From CAYOHY01 sp964403885 (lineage in GTDB: Bacteria > Actinomycetota > Coriobacteriia > Anaerosomatales > PHET01), in assembly GCA_964403885.1 (NCBI GenBank), contig CAYOHY010000007.1:1-64000 (forward strand): a stretch of DNA of 64,000 bases, given 5' to 3'. The notes under the pieces are model-generated. The model was not told the origin of the DNA and made no database searches. It saw only the letters and a list, made by a program, of their open reading frames with translations. The position numbers were made by a program, and so were the translations under genes. Of this stretch, positions 25,582 through 35,362 are shown one piece after another; positions within the stretch are counted from its first letter, which is position 1, and each line of letters starts with the position of its first letter.

Positions 25582-26745
25582 CTACCGAGACTGACGCGAA
25601 CCCCACTCGGCGATACGTCGCGCGCCCTCTTCCAGGCGCTCCATCGACGTCGCGTAGCTGAAGCGCAAGAAGCCCTCGCCACCCGGACCAAAGTCGACGC
25701 CGGGCGCGCAGGCGACCCCGGCCTCTTCGAGCATCCTGCGACACAGGTCGAGCGAGTCACTCCCCCACGCCGAGGCATCGGCGAAGACATAGAACGCCCC
25801 GCATGGCTCGCAGTCGATCCTGAGCCCCGCCTCGCGCAAAGCCGGGACCAGGAAACGGCGGCGCTCGTCGTAGAGCTCACGCATGCGGGTCACGTCGGGT
25901 CCCGCCTGTGTGAGCGCGACCACGCCGGCCTGCTGCACGAAGGCGTTCGCGGCGAGGAAGAAGTTCTGCTGGATCTTCTCGGCGGGGCGCACGAACTCTC
26001 GCGGCGCGATGAGATAGCCCAGTCGCCACCCGGTCATGGCGTACGCCTTGGAGAAGCCGTTGAGCACGAAGGCGCGATCCGTGTACTCGAGGATGGTGTG
26101 GTCGGGCCCACAGAAGTTCAGTCCGTGATAGATCTCGTCACTGGCGATGTAGACGCCGGTCTCCTCGGCGAGCTGAGCGAGCGCCTTCATGTCGTCGGGT
26201 GAGAGCACGTGGCCCGTGGGATTGCTAGGCGAGGTGATCATGATGGCGCGAGTGCGCGGGCCGATGGCGGCGCGCAACTCGTCGAGCCGGTAGCGGAAGC
26301 CCTCGTCGGCGTGGGTCCGGATGAGCTTGGGGACGCCGCCCAGGAACGACACGTAGTTGGGGTAGGCCGGGTAGCACGGGTCCGGCATGACGACCTCGTC
26401 GCCCGGGTCGAGCAGGGCGCCGAAGAGCAGCAGCATGGCCGGCGAGGTGCCCTGGGTGACCACGATGTCGTCCGGGTCGACCGAGACGCCGTAGGTGGCG
26501 CCGTAGTGCGCCGTGATGGCATCGCGCAGGTCGGGCAGGCCGAGCGACTGGGTGTAGTGCGTGCTGCCGTCCTGCATCGCGGTCTCGGCCGCACGCGTGA
26601 TCACGTCCGGCGTGGGGAAATCAGGGTCACCGATCTCGAGCCGAACGATGTCTCGGCCTTGAGACTCGAGCTCCTTGGCGCGGGCGACGACATCCATGAC
26701 GACGAACGGCCGGATGGCCTGGGCGCGTGCGGAGACCGGGGTCAC
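25582..26745 (-). CDS. class I/II pyridoxal-phosphate aminotransferase
   Basis: A 387-residue fold-type I aminotransferase. It has SPSNPTGHVLS, the cofactor-binding YIASDEIYHGL, the PLP lysine in LNGFSKAYAMTGWRLGY and the C-terminal substrate Arg in FLRFSYATS. The broad relatives act on aspartate, aromatic or branched-chain amino acids; specificity cannot be read. The GTG start overlaps the stop of the radical SAM gene (GTGA) with AAAGGA at proper spacing, so the two are translationally coupled. That coupling suggests they act on one metabolite. Confidence 0.93.
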   Translation of the reverse strand: MTPVSARAQAIRPFVVMDVVARAKELESQGRDIVRLEIGDPDFPTPDVITRAAETAMQDGSTHYTQSLGLPDLRDAITAHYGATYGVSVDPDDIVVTQGTSPAMLLLFGALLDPGDEVVMPDPCYPAYPNYVSFLGGVPKLIRTHADEGFRYRLDELRAAIGPRTRAIMITSPSNPTGHVLSPDDMKALAQLAEETGVYIASDEIYHGLNFCGPDHTILEYTDRAFVLNGFSKAYAMTGWRLGYLIAPREFVRPAEKIQQNFFLAANAFVQQAGVVALTQAGPDVTRMRELYDERRRFLVPALREAGLRIDCEPCGAFYVFADASAWGSDSLDLCRRMLEEAGVACAPGVDFGPGGEGFLRFSYATSMERLEEGARRIAEWGSRQSR

Positions 26746-28025
26746 GAGGGATCCTTTCGTGGGAGACGTGCACGATAGACGGCGGAAGCGGCGTTGCCCA
26801 ACGTCTCGAGGCGCCGCAGGTCTGCGAATGCGATGTCGCGGGTCTGGATGAGCTCGTGCGGCGGCAGAGGGTCGAAGGTCAAGCCGAGCTCACCGGCGCG
26901 CTCCCACAGATCCGTGCCGGGCAGCACATGGAGGGTGGACAGCTGTACCTTGCCCGGGTCGGCGTCGAACGCGAAGTCCATGCCCTGCAGCACGCTGTCG
27001 ACGGTGTCGCCGGGAAGTCCCACGATGAGGTCGCACTCGACCGATATGCCCGCGCGTCTGCATGCTTCGACGCCGGCACGGAAGCGCTCCGGATCGAACT
27101 CGCGGCGGCACGTGGCCAGTGCGGCCGCCCCCACGGACTGCGGACCCGTCTCGACGCTCACCACGCCGGCGCGCACCAGGTGGGCGGCCTGCTCGTCGTC
27201 AACGCGCTCGATGTCGACCTCGATCGTGTGTAGCCGGACCCCGCGGGCCGCCCAGGGCTCGAGGATGTCGGCGAGGCGTGCCAGGCGATCAGGCGTGAGG
27301 TTGAACACCGGGTCGATGAAGCTGAAGGCGCGCATGCCGGGCGTCGAGGCGACCGCTTCGATGTCAGCGGCGATGCGCTCCCATGAGAACGAACGGATCC
27401 GCGTGGAGCCCTTGCCCTCATAGCAGTATCCGCATCGGTGAGGGCACCCGCGGTAGGTCTCGACATAGGCGGAGCCGTCGGTCGCGTGCGTCGCACCCTG
27501 GAACGGCGATGGCAGTGTGTCAAGGTCGGCGATCGGCTCGAGCAGCGGGCCGTCCACGATGCGATCGCCGTCGCGGGCGGTCACCCCCGGCACCGCGCAC
27601 GGGTCCCCGCCGCGACTCAGCGCGTGGACCAGCTCGCGGAAGGCGATCTCGCCCTCACCGGTCACCACGGCGTCGAGCCACGGCTGGGCACCCAAAACAT
27701 CACGAGCGATGGGACCGACCTCCGGGCCACCCACCACGACGTAGGTCTGGGGGTTGGCGAGCTTCACGATGCGGGCGATCTCGTACACGCGCGTGGCGGT
27801 CCAACACAACACCGGCAGCGCGAGCACATCGGGGCGCGGGTCGAGCGCAAGGATGCGGTGGGCGACCCACCACGGATCGGTGCGCGTGTCGAACTCGGCC
27901 CCAAGGACGGCCACACGATCGAGGCGAGGGTCAGCGAGAAGCGATGCGCGCAAGTACTGCATCGCGAGCGAGCGATAGCCCGGCGAGCTCACGCCGGCCA
28001 GGTAGACGCCCAGACGATCACCCAT
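26742..28025 (-). CDS. B12-binding radical SAM protein
   Basis: A 427-residue class with an N-terminal cobalamin-binding-like Rossmann domain (about 1-150, including VVVGGPEVG and AVVTGEGEIAF) and a radical SAM TIM barrel with the iron-sulfur motif YRGCPHRCGYCYEG (CxxxCxxC) near residue 190. Such enzymes are often methyltransferases or ring-forming enzymes. The classical B12 DxHxxG motif is not apparent, so cobalamin binding is unproved. The start overlaps the upstream gene by eight bases and the stop overlaps the aminotransferase. Product unknown. Confidence 0.85.
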   Translation of the reverse strand: MGDRLGVYLAGVSSPGYRSLAMQYLRASLLADPRLDRVAVLGAEFDTRTDPWWVAHRILALDPRPDVLALPVLCWTATRVYEIARIVKLANPQTYVVVGGPEVGPIARDVLGAQPWLDAVVTGEGEIAFRELVHALSRGGDPCAVPGVTARDGDRIVDGPLLEPIADLDTLPSPFQGATHATDGSAYVETYRGCPHRCGYCYEGKGSTRIRSFSWERIAADIEAVASTPGMRAFSFIDPVFNLTPDRLARLADILEPWAARGVRLHTIEVDIERVDDEQAAHLVRAGVVSVETGPQSVGAAALATCRREFDPERFRAGVEACRRAGISVECDLIVGLPGDTVDSVLQGMDFAFDADPGKVQLSTLHVLPGTDLWERAGELGLTFDPLPPHELIQTRDIAFADLRRLETLGNAASAVYRARLPRKDPS

Positions 28026-28725
28026 CCACAGCCACCGTCCTCCAAGGCGCTGTGAGCTGGAGCGGCGACGCGCCGGCAACGCGACCGGTCACGAATCCAT
28101 GCAGCCCGTTGACCGTGGCGGTCTCAAGCGCGACAAGCGCGGCTTCGCGGGCCGCAGGCGCATCGGACGTCACATCGAGCCTTGCCGCGACCGCGCCCAG
28201 CTCGGCGAGCACCGCGACGGCTGCAGCTGCGTGCGCTGCCGTGTGCGCGCAGATCGGCACTATGCCCGTGATCGCCACGGACTCGCCCGACGACTCCGCG
28301 TACGCGCGAAACGCCGCGATCCCGTTGCGCGCCGCGTCGAACAGGCCGGGAGCCCCGGTCAGCGAGTCGTGGACAGACGCCGTCCCGGCAAGCAGCACGA
28401 GTTCGATGTGTCGCACCCCCGCGCCAAACGCGCCGGCAGCGTTCCCGCCCACGCCCAAAGCGCCGCCATCCGTGCGCAGACGTATGCGCTGCGCACCGGA
28501 GTCGACCGCCCCACCGATGAGCGCGGGGAGCTCCGGATGGGCGAACGGCTCGAACCCGACGAACCCCACGTTGAGTCCGCTAGACCAAACCGAGTCTGCA
28601 CGCGCCGCCTGAAGGTCAGCGAGGACCGCGTGCGACGGACGCGCATCGCGCTGAGCGCCGCCGGGACAACGTGAACAGCGCGCCACTCCCCCGGTGCCTA
28701 TGGGTACTTCGAGAAACGACAGCAC
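28018..28725 (-). CDS. radical-SAM-like protein lacking the CxxxCxxC cluster motif
   Basis: A 235-residue Ala/Gly-rich protein with the strand-helix rhythm of a partial TIM barrel. VGFVGFEPFAHPELPALI and IRLRTDGGALG resemble the GGEP strand and the next strand of radical SAM enzymes, and VRHIELVLLAG the one after. The N-terminal cysteine motif is reduced to CSRCPGG, with no CxxxCxxC. It may be a non-catalytic partner or a carrier-type subunit of the overlapping B12 radical SAM enzyme. GTG start behind GGGGTGGG. I do not recognise a named family. Confidence 0.65.
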   Translation of the reverse strand: MLSFLEVPIGTGGVARCSRCPGGAQRDARPSHAVLADLQAARADSVWSSGLNVGFVGFEPFAHPELPALIGGAVDSGAQRIRLRTDGGALGVGGNAAGAFGAGVRHIELVLLAGTASVHDSLTGAPGLFDAARNGIAAFRAYAESSGESVAITGIVPICAHTAAHAAAAVAVLAELGAVAARLDVTSDAPAAREAALVALETATVNGLHGFVTGRVAGASPLQLTAPWRTVAVDG

Positions 28726-28761
28726 GGACCCACCCCTTCCTCGACCCAGTCTAGCAACAGG

Positions 28762-30882
28762 TCAGGGCAGACGCAGGGCGACAACCGCGATGTCGTCGGT
28801 GAGCAGGCCCTCGGTGAATGCCAGCACGTGCCCGAGGAGACGTGCCGGCAGCTCGTCGACGTCCGCGTCGGGGCACTGTCCGAGAAAGTCGATGAGGCGC
28901 TCATCGCCAAAGAACTCGCCGCTCGACCGACGCGCCTCGGTGATACCGTCGGTGACCAAGACGACGCGATCGCCCGGCGACAGCGTGAGCGACTCCTCGG
29001 TGAACTCCAGATCGGGGAAGGCGCCTATGACCGGCGACCCGCATGAGGGGCGCTCGATGGACCCATCGGCGCGCACGAGCACCATCGCAGGGTGCCCGGC
29101 GCAGGTGTAGGCCACCGAGCCTGAGTCCGGCTCGATCACGAGCAGCAGGACGCTGGCGAACTCCGGGAGCTTCGCGGCGGCGGAGAGTACCTTGTTGGCC
29201 CGCTCGACGATGAGCGCCGGAGAGGTGTCGACGTAGGCGAACGCCCGCACGGTGTGCTTGACGAGCGCTGTGAGAACAGCGGCGTCGAGCCCCTTGCCCG
29301 ACACGTCTCCGATGAGCACGCCCACGCGTCCGTCTGTCATGGGCACGACATCGTAGAAGTCGCCACCCACGCGCGTGCTCAGCGTCGCCGAGCGATAGAG
29401 GAAGCCTATCTCGAGCCCCGACGCGCTCGAGTCCACGCGCAGCATGGACTCCTGGAGCGTCTCGGCGATGCGGTGCTCTGACTCGTACTCGCGGGCGCTC
29501 GTGTACGCCAGCGAGAGCGATGACGACAGCCGGCGGATGAAGCCGAGAGCGGGCTCGTCGTAGCCCGGCGCCACACCGCGGCGCCCGAACACGAGGGCTC
29601 CGAACCAGGCACCTGCCACGACCACCGGCACGACGACCGCCTCGTCACATCCGATCCCGTCGAGCAGCCACTCCCCCGTCCCGGCAGATCGCGACACCTG
29701 GACCACCGGAAGGCTGCCGTGAACGTCTGGCACACGATCGGGATGACCGGGCAGGGTGAGCGCTGTCACCTCGGTTCCCATGGCGTGCAGCACCTCGAAA
29801 CGGTCACCCTGGTAGTCGCCGATGACGGCGACGTGTGAGTCGAGGGCCTCCGCAGCGATCTCGAGCACGGCAGGCAACGCCGAGTCGAGCTCATGTGTCG
29901 CAGCAAGGAGAGATGACGCTTCCGACAGCGCCGCATCGAGACGCCGCGCACGCGCCGTCGCCTCGAACCGCTGGGCACCGGCTATGGCGCTCATGATGCG
30001 GTCGGCGGCCACTTGCAGCATCAGAAGCTCGCCCTCCGAGGAGAGCCGGTCGTGGGTCCACGCACACTCCAACACGCCGAAGAGATCGCCCTCGAAGTAC
30101 AGCGGGACCCCCACCATGGCCCTCAGCCCGAAGTGCGCGTGGAATGGGATCGTCGTCGGCTGCTCGGTGACATCGGAGACGGCCAGCGGTTCGCCGGCGG
30201 CAGCCACCATCGACGCGAAGCCCTCATCGAGCCCCATGACGAAGTCGGCGAGGTCCGCATCGGTCCCACCGCACCATGCGGCCATGCGCCACCGCGTGGG
30301 CTCGCGCCGGAGGAACAGCACGGAGCTCGCGCCGAGAACCTCCTTCAGCGCGCCGAGCACCTCCTCGAGCAGGCCACTGACGTCGGTCCACCCGACGGTG
30401 CGGGACACGATCGTGAGCAGTCCGTCCAGCTGGCGGTTCGCGACCTCAAGATCCTCGAGAAGCGCGGACCGCTCGGCATCTCGCAATGCGCGCCCGGAGA
30501 CATCCCGCACCACCGACAAAAGGTAGTCGCGGTCGTTGATCTGGAGGCCGCGAGAGCTCACCTCAGCGACAAAGGTCGACCCGTCAGCCCGCCGGTGCGC
30601 CGTCTCGAACAAAAGGCCGTCAGAGTTCGCTGTGCGCATCTGAAGCGGGAGCAGGTCAAGGGTCTCATCAGCGCGCAGGTCGCGGATGTTCAGCGTCTCG
30701 AGCACGGCCGCCGGGTGGCCATACGCGTTCTCGGCGGCGGCGTTGGCGAAGACGAGGCTTCCCGACGTGTCCATGAGTAGCACGATGTCACGGGCGTGCT
30801 CGGCCAACGCACGACCGATCGCCGCAGCGAACTCGGAGCGAGCGCCGATGCCCTCGCCCGTCGTACCAACCCATGCATCCAC
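28762..30882 (-). CDS. cytoplasmic PAS-GAF-SpoIIE phosphatase
   Basis: A 706-residue soluble sensor phosphatase. PAS domain at about 25-140, GAF at about 165-305, a second GAF at about 320-460, then a SpoIIE PP2C domain with RVGGDFYDVV, LIGDVSGKGLDAA and the final TDDIAVVALRL. No membrane helix is seen, unlike the 1080-residue relative at 10.6-13.9 kb. It should dephosphorylate a STAS-domain antagonist, perhaps the fusion protein encoded elsewhere in this window. GTG at 30882 is chosen because AGGGAG precedes it by six bases; a GTG 15 codons upstream is possible. Confidence 0.9.
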   Translation of the reverse strand: MDAWVGTTGEGIGARSEFAAAIGRALAEHARDIVLLMDTSGSLVFANAAAENAYGHPAAVLETLNIRDLRADETLDLLPLQMRTANSDGLLFETAHRRADGSTFVAEVSSRGLQINDRDYLLSVVRDVSGRALRDAERSALLEDLEVANRQLDGLLTIVSRTVGWTDVSGLLEEVLGALKEVLGASSVLFLRREPTRWRMAAWCGGTDADLADFVMGLDEGFASMVAAAGEPLAVSDVTEQPTTIPFHAHFGLRAMVGVPLYFEGDLFGVLECAWTHDRLSSEGELLMLQVAADRIMSAIAGAQRFEATARARRLDAALSEASSLLAATHELDSALPAVLEIAAEALDSHVAVIGDYQGDRFEVLHAMGTEVTALTLPGHPDRVPDVHGSLPVVQVSRSAGTGEWLLDGIGCDEAVVVPVVVAGAWFGALVFGRRGVAPGYDEPALGFIRRLSSSLSLAYTSAREYESEHRIAETLQESMLRVDSSASGLEIGFLYRSATLSTRVGGDFYDVVPMTDGRVGVLIGDVSGKGLDAAVLTALVKHTVRAFAYVDTSPALIVERANKVLSAAAKLPEFASVLLLVIEPDSGSVAYTCAGHPAMVLVRADGSIERPSCGSPVIGAFPDLEFTEESLTLSPGDRVVLVTDGITEARRSSGEFFGDERLIDFLGQCPDADVDELPARLLGHVLAFTEGLLTDDIAVVALRLP

Positions 30883-30986
30883 ACCGAACTCCCTGCCTCG
30901 CGCAGCTTGGACAGCAGTGTAGCGCACGCGGGTTACCGGAGTGTTGCAGACAGGCTTCGGAGCGCGGAGCCGCGACCATAACGCAA

Positions 30987-31020
30987 CAGCGGCCCCCTCC
31001 CTCTCGGGAAAGAGCCGCTG
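30987..31020 (-). terminator. hairpin after tRNA-Leu
   Basis: CAGCGGC (30987-30993) and GCCGCTG (31014-31020) form a perfect 7-bp stem eight bases beyond the tRNA 3' end on the minus strand. The following sequence has only short T runs. Probable terminator. Confidence 0.5.
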
Positions 31021-31028
31021 GTCAGTTC

Positions 31029-31114
31029 TGGTGTCGGAGGAGGGATTTGAACCCTCACGTCCTTGCGGACACTAGGCCCTCAACCTAGCGCGTCTGCCGT
31101 TCCGCCACTCCGAC
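31029..31114 (-). tRNA. tRNA-Leu(GAG)
   Basis: An 86-base class II tRNA with encoded CCA. The acceptor stem pairs GTCGGAG with CTCCGAC; the anticodon stem CTAGG/CCTAG encloses loop TTGAGGG, giving anticodon GAG (Leu). A long variable arm (GTCCGCAAGGAC) and T loop TTCAAAT are visible. All positions expected of tRNA-Leu are present. Confidence 0.96.
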
Positions 31115-31147
31115 GTATTCACTGCTATCTGTGGGACAGCGAGCGAA

Positions 31148-31156
31148 AGTGTAGCA
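31148..31156 (-). promoter_or_regulatory. extended -10 promoter of tRNA-Leu
   Basis: Minus-strand TGCTACACT (TG, one base, TACACT) lies about 34 bases before the mature 5' end and continues TTCG, the same as the element before the glycosyltransferase gene at 135-143. No clear -35 is seen. Confidence 0.4.
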
Positions 31157-31165
31157 CCTGCTTTC

Positions 31166-31180
31166 GGGCTTCGCTAGCCC
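31166..31180 (-). terminator. short hairpin at the end of the opp operon
   Basis: GGGCT (31166-31170) and AGCCC (31176-31180) form a 5-bp stem with a 5-base loop, beginning at the oppF stop codon. It is a weak candidate terminator. Confidence 0.3.
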
Positions 31181-32238
31181 TATTTCACGCTCTTTTCGAC
31201 GACCGCGTCGAGGACGGAATCGTCGACGATCTTGGTGTCGATGGCCGACACGTCGATGGGGTACGACTTCGCGAAATGGCAGGCGGCCATGTGTCCGTCG
31301 CCCACCGAGCACAGCTCCGGCTCCTGCTCCGCGCAGAGCGGGAACTGGGCGATGGGGCAGCGCGTGTGGAAGTGGCACCCGGTGGGAGGATCGATCGGCG
31401 AAGGCGGATCGCCCTGCAGCAGGATGCGCTGACGCTTGCGCTGCGCCTCAGGATCGGGCAGCGGCACAGCCGACAGCAGCGACTGCGTGTAGGGGTGGTG
31501 CGGACGCTCGTACAGCCCGCGCCAGTCGCTGATCTCGACGATCTTGCCCAGGTACATGACGGCGACGTTGTCGGAGATGTGCTGGACCACCGACAGGTCA
31601 TGGGCGATGAACACGTACGCGAGGCCCAGCTCATCCTGCAGCTTGTCGAGCAGGTTGAGCACCTGTGCCTGGATAGAGACGTCGAGTGCCGAGACGGGCT
31701 CGTCGCACACGATGAGCTTGGGGTCCAAAGCCAGGGCGCGGGCGATGCCGATGCGCTGGCGCTGGCCACCCGAGAACTCGTGGGGGTAGCGGCGGATGTG
31801 CTCGGGGTTGAGGCCGACGATCTCGAGCAGGTTCTTGGCCTTCGCGATCCGCTCGGCCTTGGTGCCGATGCCGTGGATGGTGAGCGGCTCGGTGATGACC
31901 TCGCCGATCGTGAAGCGCGGGTTCAGGCTCGCGTAGGGGTCCTGGAAGATGATCTGCACGTCTCGGCGGAACTGCTTGAGAGCAGCGCCCTTGAGCGACA
32001 GGACATCCTTGCCCTCGAACGTGACCTGTCCCGAGGTGGGCTCGATCAAGCGCATGAGCGCGCGGCCGGTGGTGGACTTTCCGCAACCGGACTCACCCAC
32101 GAGGCCCAGCGTCTTGCCCGAGTCGACCGAGAACGAGACCCCGTCGACCGCTTTGACACTCCCCTTCGCGCGCGAGAACGCACCCGTCTGCACAGTGAAG
32201 TACTTCTTCAGGTCGGTGACCTCGAGAAGGTTGCTCAT
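31180..32238 (-). CDS. oppF: oligopeptide ABC transporter ATP-binding protein
   Basis: A 352-residue ATPase of the Opp/Dpp type. Walker [11 protein letters not shown]-loop [12 protein letters not shown], signature [15 protein letters not shown] and Walker [13 protein letters not shown] are all present. The C-terminal extension has the peptide-transporter cysteine motif ([10 protein letters not shown], then later cysteines) that may bind an iron-sulfur cluster in this family. It pairs with OppD to power peptide import. Last gene of the operon; its ATG shares one base with the oppD stop. Confidence 0.95.
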   Translation of the reverse strand: MSNLLEVTDLKKYFTVQTGAFSRAKGSVKAVDGVSFSVDSGKTLGLVGESGCGKSTTGRALMRLIEPTSGQVTFEGKDVLSLKGAALKQFRRDVQIIFQDPYASLNPRFTIGEVITEPLTIHGIGTKAERIAKAKNLLEIVGLNPEHIRRYPHEFSGGQRQRIGIARALALDPKLIVCDEPVSALDVSIQAQVLNLLDKLQDELGLAYVFIAHDLSVVQHISDNVAVMYLGKIVEISDWRGLYERPHHPYTQSLLSAVPLPDPEAQRKRQRILLQGDPPSPIDPPTGCHFHTRCPIAQFPLCAEQEPELCSVGDGHMAACHFAKSYPIDVSAIDTKIVDDSVLDAVVEKSVK

Positions 32239-33257
32239 CAGGCGCTCACCCCCGCACACGACAAGACGTTACGGGTGAAATCAGCCTCGCCGGCGAAGTG
32301 GCAGGCGGTGGTGTGACCTTCCTCGATGGTGCGCAACTCGGGAACCTCCGTGCGGCAGCGATCCTTGGCATACGGGCAGCGCGGGTGGAATGCGCACCCG
32401 TTGGGCCGGTTCACGAGGCTGGGCGGCTGACCCTTGATGGGGCACAGCTCGCTCTTCTCGGAGATGTCATGGCGCGGAAGCGAGTCCATCAGACCCCAGG
32501 TGTAGGGGTGCAGCGGACGGTAGAAGACCTGGTCGCACGTGCCGAACTCGACCGGCTTGCCCGCGTACATGACGAGGATCTTGTCGGCCATGTCGGCGAC
32601 AACACCCAGGTCGTGCGTGATCATGATGATCGCGGAACCGGTGCGCTCCTGGATCTCTTGCATGAGCTCGAGGATCTGCGCCTGGATAGTCACGTCAAGA
32701 GCCGTGGTGGGCTCGTCGGCGATCAGGATGTCCGGGTCACAGGCGAGCGCCATGGCGATCATGACTCGCTGGCGCATACCGCCGGAGAACTGGTGCGGGT
32801 AGTCCTTCACACGGCTCTCGGCGTGCGGGATGCCCACGAGCTTGAGCAGCGCGACCGCGCGGTCCCACGCCTCGGCCTTGGACATGCCCTTGTGGACCAT
32901 GAGCGGCTCGGCGAGCTGACGGCCGATGCGATACACGGGGTTGAGCGAGGTCATGGGGTCCTGGAAGATCATCGCGATCTCGTTGCCCCGGACCTTGCGC
33001 ATCTCGTTCTCAGGCATGGTGACGAGCGAGCGGCCCTTGAACCGCACGTCGCCGCCCTCGATCTTGCCGGGGGGCATGGGGATGAGCCCCATCATGGTCA
33101 GCGCGTGCACCGACTTGCCGGAGCCCGACTCGCCCACCACGCCCAGCGTCTCGCCGCAGTCGAGGTTGTAGGTGACGCCGTCGACGGCTTTGACCACACC
33201 GTCGCGGGTGTGGAAGTACATCTTGAGGTTGTCGACCTCGAGTAGTCTGTCGCCCAT
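32238..33257 (-). CDS. oppD: oligopeptide ABC transporter ATP-binding protein
   Basis: A 339-residue partner ATPase of OppF. Walker [10 protein letters not shown]-loop [12 protein letters not shown], signature [15 protein letters not shown] and Walker [13 protein letters not shown] are visible, and the C-terminal region carries the [10 protein letters not shown] cysteine motif. It lies two bases after oppC and overlaps oppF by one base, so the five opp genes form one transcription unit. Confidence 0.95.
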   Translation of the reverse strand: MGDRLLEVDNLKMYFHTRDGVVKAVDGVTYNLDCGETLGVVGESGSGKSVHALTMMGLIPMPPGKIEGGDVRFKGRSLVTMPENEMRKVRGNEIAMIFQDPMTSLNPVYRIGRQLAEPLMVHKGMSKAEAWDRAVALLKLVGIPHAESRVKDYPHQFSGGMRQRVMIAMALACDPDILIADEPTTALDVTIQAQILELMQEIQERTGSAIIMITHDLGVVADMADKILVMYAGKPVEFGTCDQVFYRPLHPYTWGLMDSLPRHDISEKSELCPIKGQPPSLVNRPNGCAFHPRCPYAKDRCRTEVPELRTIEEGHTTACHFAGEADFTRNVLSCAGVSA

Positions 33258-33259
33258 CG

Positions 33260-34249
33260 CTAGTCCTTCATCTTTACGTCGAGAGCGTCACGAACACCGT
33301 CACCCAGCAGCGTGAACGCAAGCACGGTGAGCAGGATCGCGAGGCCCGGCCACAGCACGAGCCAAGGCTCGGTGGTCAGGAACGCGCGGCCGTCGTCGAT
33401 CATGCGGCCCCACGAGATGGACGGCGGCTGCACGCCCAGACCGAGGAACGACAGCGCCGCCTCGGTGAGGATCGCGCCACCGATCGACATGGTGGCGTAG
33501 ACGACGATGGGCGCCACGGCGTTGGGGCCGATGTGGCGGAACATGAGACGGAAGTGGCTCGCGCCCAGAGCGCGACCGGCGTCCACGTAGTCGTTCTCCT
33601 TGACGGAGAGCACCGAGCTACGGAACAGACGGGCGAACGTAGGCCAGCCGAGAAGACCGATGGCCATGATCACCGGCCCTACGCCGCGCTGGTCCGGTGG
33701 CACAACCGCGAGGATGAGGATCGCGAACAGGATGTAGGGAAACGCGAGGAAGATGTCGGTGAAGCGCATGACGAACGCGTCGATCGTGCGACCGAAGTAG
33801 CCCGACACCGCACCCAAGGCGAGTCCGACGATCACGGAGATGAACACCGCGACGATACCGACGGTGAGCGAGATGCGCGCGCCGTAGACCACGCGGCCGA
33901 AGATGTCGCGGCCAAGGTCGTCGGTGCCCATGGGATGACCCGGCGACGGCGGCAGCAGGCGCTGCGTGGCGGCCTTCTGCGTGTCGATCGTGGTGGGGTC
34001 TCCGAAGTTCTGCGGCACCCACAGGTCTGCAGTGATGGCCATGACCATCACGACGAGGATCCACGTGAGCGCGATGAGCGCCATCTTGTTGCGGCGCAGG
34101 CGATACCACGCGTCGCCCCACAACGTACGGGTCTCGTGAGAGATGTGTGCGGTCTCCTCGATAAGAGGAGAGCCTGAAACGACATTCGCGTGATAGTCGC
34201 TGACGCCTTCGTCCTGATGATCCTTCAGGGGAGTCTTCTGGTCAGTCAC
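33260..34249 (-). CDS. oppC: oligopeptide ABC transporter permease
   Basis: A 329-residue permease with a cytoplasmic N-terminal tail of about 50 residues, six membrane helices and the EAA-type coupling segment FRSSVLSVKENDYVDAGRAL followed by LGAS. The N-terminal helix and the long external loop after it are typical of the OppC/DppC subfamily. It forms the membrane channel with OppB. Seven bases separate it from oppB upstream. Confidence 0.94.
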   Translation of the reverse strand: MTDQKTPLKDHQDEGVSDYHANVVSGSPLIEETAHISHETRTLWGDAWYRLRRNKMALIALTWILVVMVMAITADLWVPQNFGDPTTIDTQKAATQRLLPPSPGHPMGTDDLGRDIFGRVVYGARISLTVGIVAVFISVIVGLALGAVSGYFGRTIDAFVMRFTDIFLAFPYILFAILILAVVPPDQRGVGPVIMAIGLLGWPTFARLFRSSVLSVKENDYVDAGRALGASHFRLMFRHIGPNAVAPIVVYATMSIGGAILTEAALSFLGLGVQPPSISWGRMIDDGRAFLTTEPWLVLWPGLAILLTVLAFTLLGDGVRDALDVKMKD

Positions 34250-34256
34250 GGTTCAC

Positions 34257-35264
34257 CTACTCCCCTGATCCACCGTAGCGGATCCTCGGATCGAGGAACG
34301 CATACGAGATGTCGACGATGAGGTTGACGATCATGACGGCAAACAAGATGACCGTCACACCGCCGAACACGACGGGAAAGTCGCGCTGGAAGATCGACCG
34401 AGCGATCGTGAAGCCCACGCCCGGCCAGTTGAAGACCGTCTCGGTAAGCACTGCGCCCGCGAGCATGGCCCCCAGGTCGAGACCGATGAAGGTGACGACG
34501 GGGATGAGGGCGTTCTTGAGCGAATGCTTCCACAGCACCTGGCTGCCGGAGAGTCCCTTGGCCTTGGCGGTGCGTACGTAGTCCTGGCCGGTGACCTCGA
34601 GCAGCTGGCTGCGCATGATGCGCGCCGCGTACGCCGTCGAGACCGAGGCCAGGGTGATGCCCGGCAGAATCAGGTAGGCGAACGGCGGAAACACGCCGGA
34701 TGCGCCTGATATCGGCAGGTAGAACGTGCTGTTGGTGGCCTCTTTGAGCCAGATGCCGAAGAACCATTGCAGCATCAGGCCCAGCCAGAAGACCGGCAAC
34801 GACACGAGGATCGACGTAGTGAGGGTGACGAAGACATCCCAGAAGGAGTACCGCTTCACCGCCGAGATGATACCGGCACCGATGCCGACCACCACCTCGA
34901 TCAAGATCGCGAAAAACGCGAGCTGAATGGTGTAGGGGTAGGTCTCTTGGAGGATTTCTGAGACCGGACGTCCGTTGTAGATCGATGTGCCCAGGTCAGG
35001 ACCGGTCCACTCGAGGCTACCGTCCACGACCTTGATGGGCATGAGGTCTTGCAGGTAGTGCAGGTACTGGATGTACCACGGGTCATCCAACCCGTACTGG
35101 GCGATGATCTGCGCCTTGAGCTCCGGCGAGATGGACTTCTCGCCCAGGCGCATCTGGATGGGGTCAGCGCCCGGCATGTAGTTGGAGATCAAGAACAGGG
35201 CCAGCGTCACCCCGAGAAAGACCGGGATGAACTGCAGGATTCTTCGTGCGATGTATTGAGGCAT
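34257..35264 (-). CDS. oppB: oligopeptide ABC transporter permease
   Basis: A 335-residue permease with six helices. It starts with the OppB-type PQYIARRILQFIPVFLGVTL and carries the coupling segment MRSQLLEVTGQDYVRTAKAK. The family's usual length is about 310-340 residues. A hairpin separates it from oppA upstream, a common way to keep the binding protein more abundant than the membrane parts. Confidence 0.95.
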   Translation of the reverse strand: MPQYIARRILQFIPVFLGVTLALFLISNYMPGADPIQMRLGEKSISPELKAQIIAQYGLDDPWYIQYLHYLQDLMPIKVVDGSLEWTGPDLGTSIYNGRPVSEILQETYPYTIQLAFFAILIEVVVGIGAGIISAVKRYSFWDVFVTLTTSILVSLPVFWLGLMLQWFFGIWLKEATNSTFYLPISGASGVFPPFAYLILPGITLASVSTAYAARIMRSQLLEVTGQDYVRTAKAKGLSGSQVLWKHSLKNALIPVVTFIGLDLGAMLAGAVLTETVFNWPGVGFTIARSIFQRDFPVVFGGVTVILFAVMIVNLIVDISYAFLDPRIRYGGSGE

Positions 35265-35295
35265 CAGATTCTTCCTGTCGGTTGCCTATCACGCA

Positions 35296-35326
35296 GGTGG
35301 CAGGACACCCCTGGTGCCCTGCCACC
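35296..35326 (-). terminator. intercistronic hairpin between oppA and oppB
   Basis: A perfect 9-bp inverted repeat (GGTGGCAGG at 35296-35304, CCTGCCACC at 35318-35326) lies in the 98-base gap between oppA and oppB with no T-run. It probably acts as a partial terminator or as an mRNA 3'-end stabiliser. Confidence 0.6.
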
Positions 35327-35362
35327 CCTCAATGCGTGATGCGCTACCCTCGATTACTTGTC

